From positions 1-64,000 of the forward strand of contig JAFAYL010000017.1 of NCBI GenBank assembly GCA_019240405.1: 64,000 nt of DNA, read 5' to 3'. Below the pieces are notes generated by a model. It saw nothing but the letters and a program-made list of their open reading frames with translations. It searched no databases and was not told the DNA's origin. Both the position numbers and the translations under genes were made by a program. Shown one piece after another: positions 62,852 through 64,000 of the stretch; position 1 is the stretch's first letter, and each line of letters opens with the position of its first letter. Origin of the DNA: Acidobacteriaceae bacterium (lineage in GTDB: Bacteria > Acidobacteriota > Terriglobia > Bryobacterales > Bryobacteraceae).

Positions 62852-63979
62852 CTACGTGTTCTCCTGAGGATGGACGACCACCTTCAGGGATCGCTCCGTT
62901 GGATGCTGCGCGAGGGCGATGCCGCGCTCGATATTGGCGAGAGAAACGCGGTCCGAAATAAGTTGCTCGAGCGGCAGCTCCCCACTGAAAACGAGGCGAG
63001 CGGATTCGTGCTGAAGGTCGATATCCGCGCTGTAGGAGCCAAACAGAACACGCTCGCCAACGCACACATCTGCCCCGGAGATTTCGATACGTTCCGATGC
63101 CGAGGTCTGTGCAAACAGTAATACTTTTGCACCCGGGCGAGAGATGCGCAAAGCCTGTTCAACAACTCCTTTCGCATTTGAAGCGACAATCACAGCATCC
63201 GCGCCGCGTCCACCAGTGTGATCCTGTACCGCGGTCTCAAATTCGGGGCCACGCGGATCGAAGGCCGCTGCTCCGAAGCGTTTGGAAAAATTCCGTCGAA
63301 ACTCAACCGTATCGGTGGCAAGAACAGCAGCGCCCGTTCGTTTGACCAAAAGCGTGAAAATGAGGCCAATCGGTCCCTGCCCCAGTATGGCCACGACATC
63401 GCCTGCATTCGGGTCCAGCACTCCCATGGCCTTCAAACAGGTGTTAACAGGTTCCACCCAGCAGGCCTGATCGAAAGACACGCCTTCAGGAATCAGTTCC
63501 ATGCCGCCATCAACGACCCAGTCCATGACGCAAGCATATTGGGAAAAGCCGCCTCCGGCAGGCTCATAGCCCGCGGTCACACCGACTTTTTTGTAGCCCG
63601 AACATTGAGCATACAGGCGATTCCTGCAATAGAAACAGTTTCCGCAGGGTACGTGATGAAACACAATAACGCGATCCCCCGGAACGTATTTTGTTACGTG
63701 TTCACCCACGGTCGCGACAACTCCCGCCGTCTCGTGCCCATAAATACGAGGTGGCGGCAGAAGGTCGTGTTCAATCTTCTTTAAATCGGTATGGCAGATT
63801 CCGCAACTCTCGATACGAATCAGAATTTCGCGCGGCCCCACGCGAGGGACGTCGATAAATTCGACCGAGATCCGGCCAGAGCCCCGATAAACCGCCGCTC
63901 TCATGGAACGAGGTAAATCCTCATTCAGCCGGAGCAGCGTCGGACTCAGCAGGCTTCGGCTTGATTGGACAACTGACAA
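62852..63979 (-). CDS. zinc-dependent medium-chain dehydrogenase, first of a pair
   Basis: A 375-residue MDR-family paralogue of the next gene. Catalytic ligands (SCGICHTDLKKIEH, YGHETAG), the structural zinc lobe (CGNCFYCRNRLYAQC) and NAD-binding VVAILGQGPIGLIFTLLVK are intact. The family N-terminus starts near residue 26 (MRAAVYRGSGRISVEFIDVP), so the ATG at 63904 may be the true start; about 25 extra residues precede it. It is the first gene of the visible dehydrogenase-dehydrogenase-hpnC-hpnD run, and more genes may lie beyond the window edge. The substrate is unknown. Confidence 0.88.
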   Translation of the reverse strand: MSVVQSSRSLLSPTLLRLNEDLPRSMRAAVYRGSGRISVEFIDVPRVGPREILIRIESCGICHTDLKKIEHDLLPPPRIYGHETAGVVATVGEHVTKYVPGDRVIVFHHVPCGNCFYCRNRLYAQCSGYKKVGVTAGYEPAGGGFSQYACVMDWVVDGGMELIPEGVSFDQACWVEPVNTCLKAMGVLDPNAGDVVAILGQGPIGLIFTLLVKRTGAAVLATDTVEFRRNFSKRFGAAAFDPRGPEFETAVQDHTGGRGADAVIVASNAKGVVEQALRISRPGAKVLLFAQTSASERIEISGADVCVGERVLFGSYSADIDLQHESARLVFSGELPLEQLISDRVSLANIERGIALAQHPTERSLKVVVHPQENT

Positions 63980-64000
63980 GAAAACTCCCTAATGCCTTGG

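Noticed and set aside
1-64000. CRISPR arrays, insertion sequences, prophage, rRNA or tRNA genes
   Set aside because: Looked for repeats with regular spacers, transposase motifs, terminal inverted repeats and RNA signatures; none seen. The only phased repeats are the four short copies before nrdJ.

Overview
The window is bacterial chromosomal DNA, most likely from a soil Acidobacteriota of the Solibacter/Bryobacter type. This is inferred from the gene set, not from a marker gene. The pointers are an 821-residue MacB/FtsX permease of the acidobacterial duplicated-permease (ADOP) type, two Oar-like TonB receptors with an N-terminal carboxypeptidase-regulatory domain, tandem secreted phosphoesterases, Asp-box repeat and DPP-IV-like exported proteins, an adenosylcobalamin-dependent ribonucleotide reductase, a Gram-negative envelope (OmpA, TlpA, DsbD domain) and hopanoid-type squalene synthases HpnC/HpnD. 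I found no rRNA, tRNA, CRISPR array, insertion sequence or prophage. It reads as a housekeeping-rich core segment with a few accessory islands.

Layout. 1-1.6 kb: the end of an AraC regulator and a VapBC-type toxin-antitoxin pair with a palindromic operator. 1.5-7.2 kb: purA, an ankyrin protein, pheS and an unusually short pheT. 7.3-9.5 kb: a minus-strand group of a TlpA thioredoxin, GlcD and an orphan ribbon-helix-helix antitoxin-like gene. 9.6-12.9 kb: a tight plus-strand run of two paralogous 6-pyruvoyl-tetrahydropterin synthase/QueD proteins, folE, an unknown gene, a LysW-like zinc ribbon with a polyacidic tail, a small exported protein and a KDPG aldolase. 12.9-22.7 kb: rhodanese, a circularly permuted ATP-grasp protein, the ADOP permease, an operator-rich spacer, nrdJ and a TonB receptor. 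22.7-28.3 kb: an envelope folding and redox group (BON protein, PpiC isomerase, HExxH protein, TlpA lipoprotein, DsbD N-domain protein, Rieske-FAD oxidoreductase). 28.1-34.5 kb: dnaE2 with a divergent micro-gene, then a PAS histidine kinase with a receiver-only partner. 34.5-49.2 kb: secreted and outer-membrane genes (VOC protein, exported DinB, Oar-like receptor, two phosphoesterases, S9 peptidase, OmpA, Asp-box protein). 49.2-58.1 kb: rpsT, ggt, a TIM-barrel isomerase, asnS, arginase, proS, glyA, ubiX. 58.1-64 kb: LOG-family protein, manA, hpnD, hpnC and two zinc dehydrogenases, the last close to the window edge.

How the genes fit together. FolE makes 7,8-dihydroneopterin triphosphate, which is the substrate of the PTPS/QueD family encoded directly upstream. 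Those two PTPS paralogues have reciprocal losses in the catalytic triad: the first lacks the Cys, the second lacks the Asp. In the mammalian enzyme the triad is assembled across a subunit interface, so an obligate heteromer is a specific and testable idea. It is the most interesting signal I see. Other notable points are a PheT without its tRNA-binding OB domain, a palindrome plus four phased direct repeats upstream of nrdJ, a probable CTG start inside a hairpin context, probable leaderless starts, and two abutting dehydrogenase genes leading into hpnC-hpnD.

No stretch over 300 bases lacks a gene call. The longest spacers are 17162-17451 (operator-like repeats) and 39573-39863 (divergent promoters).
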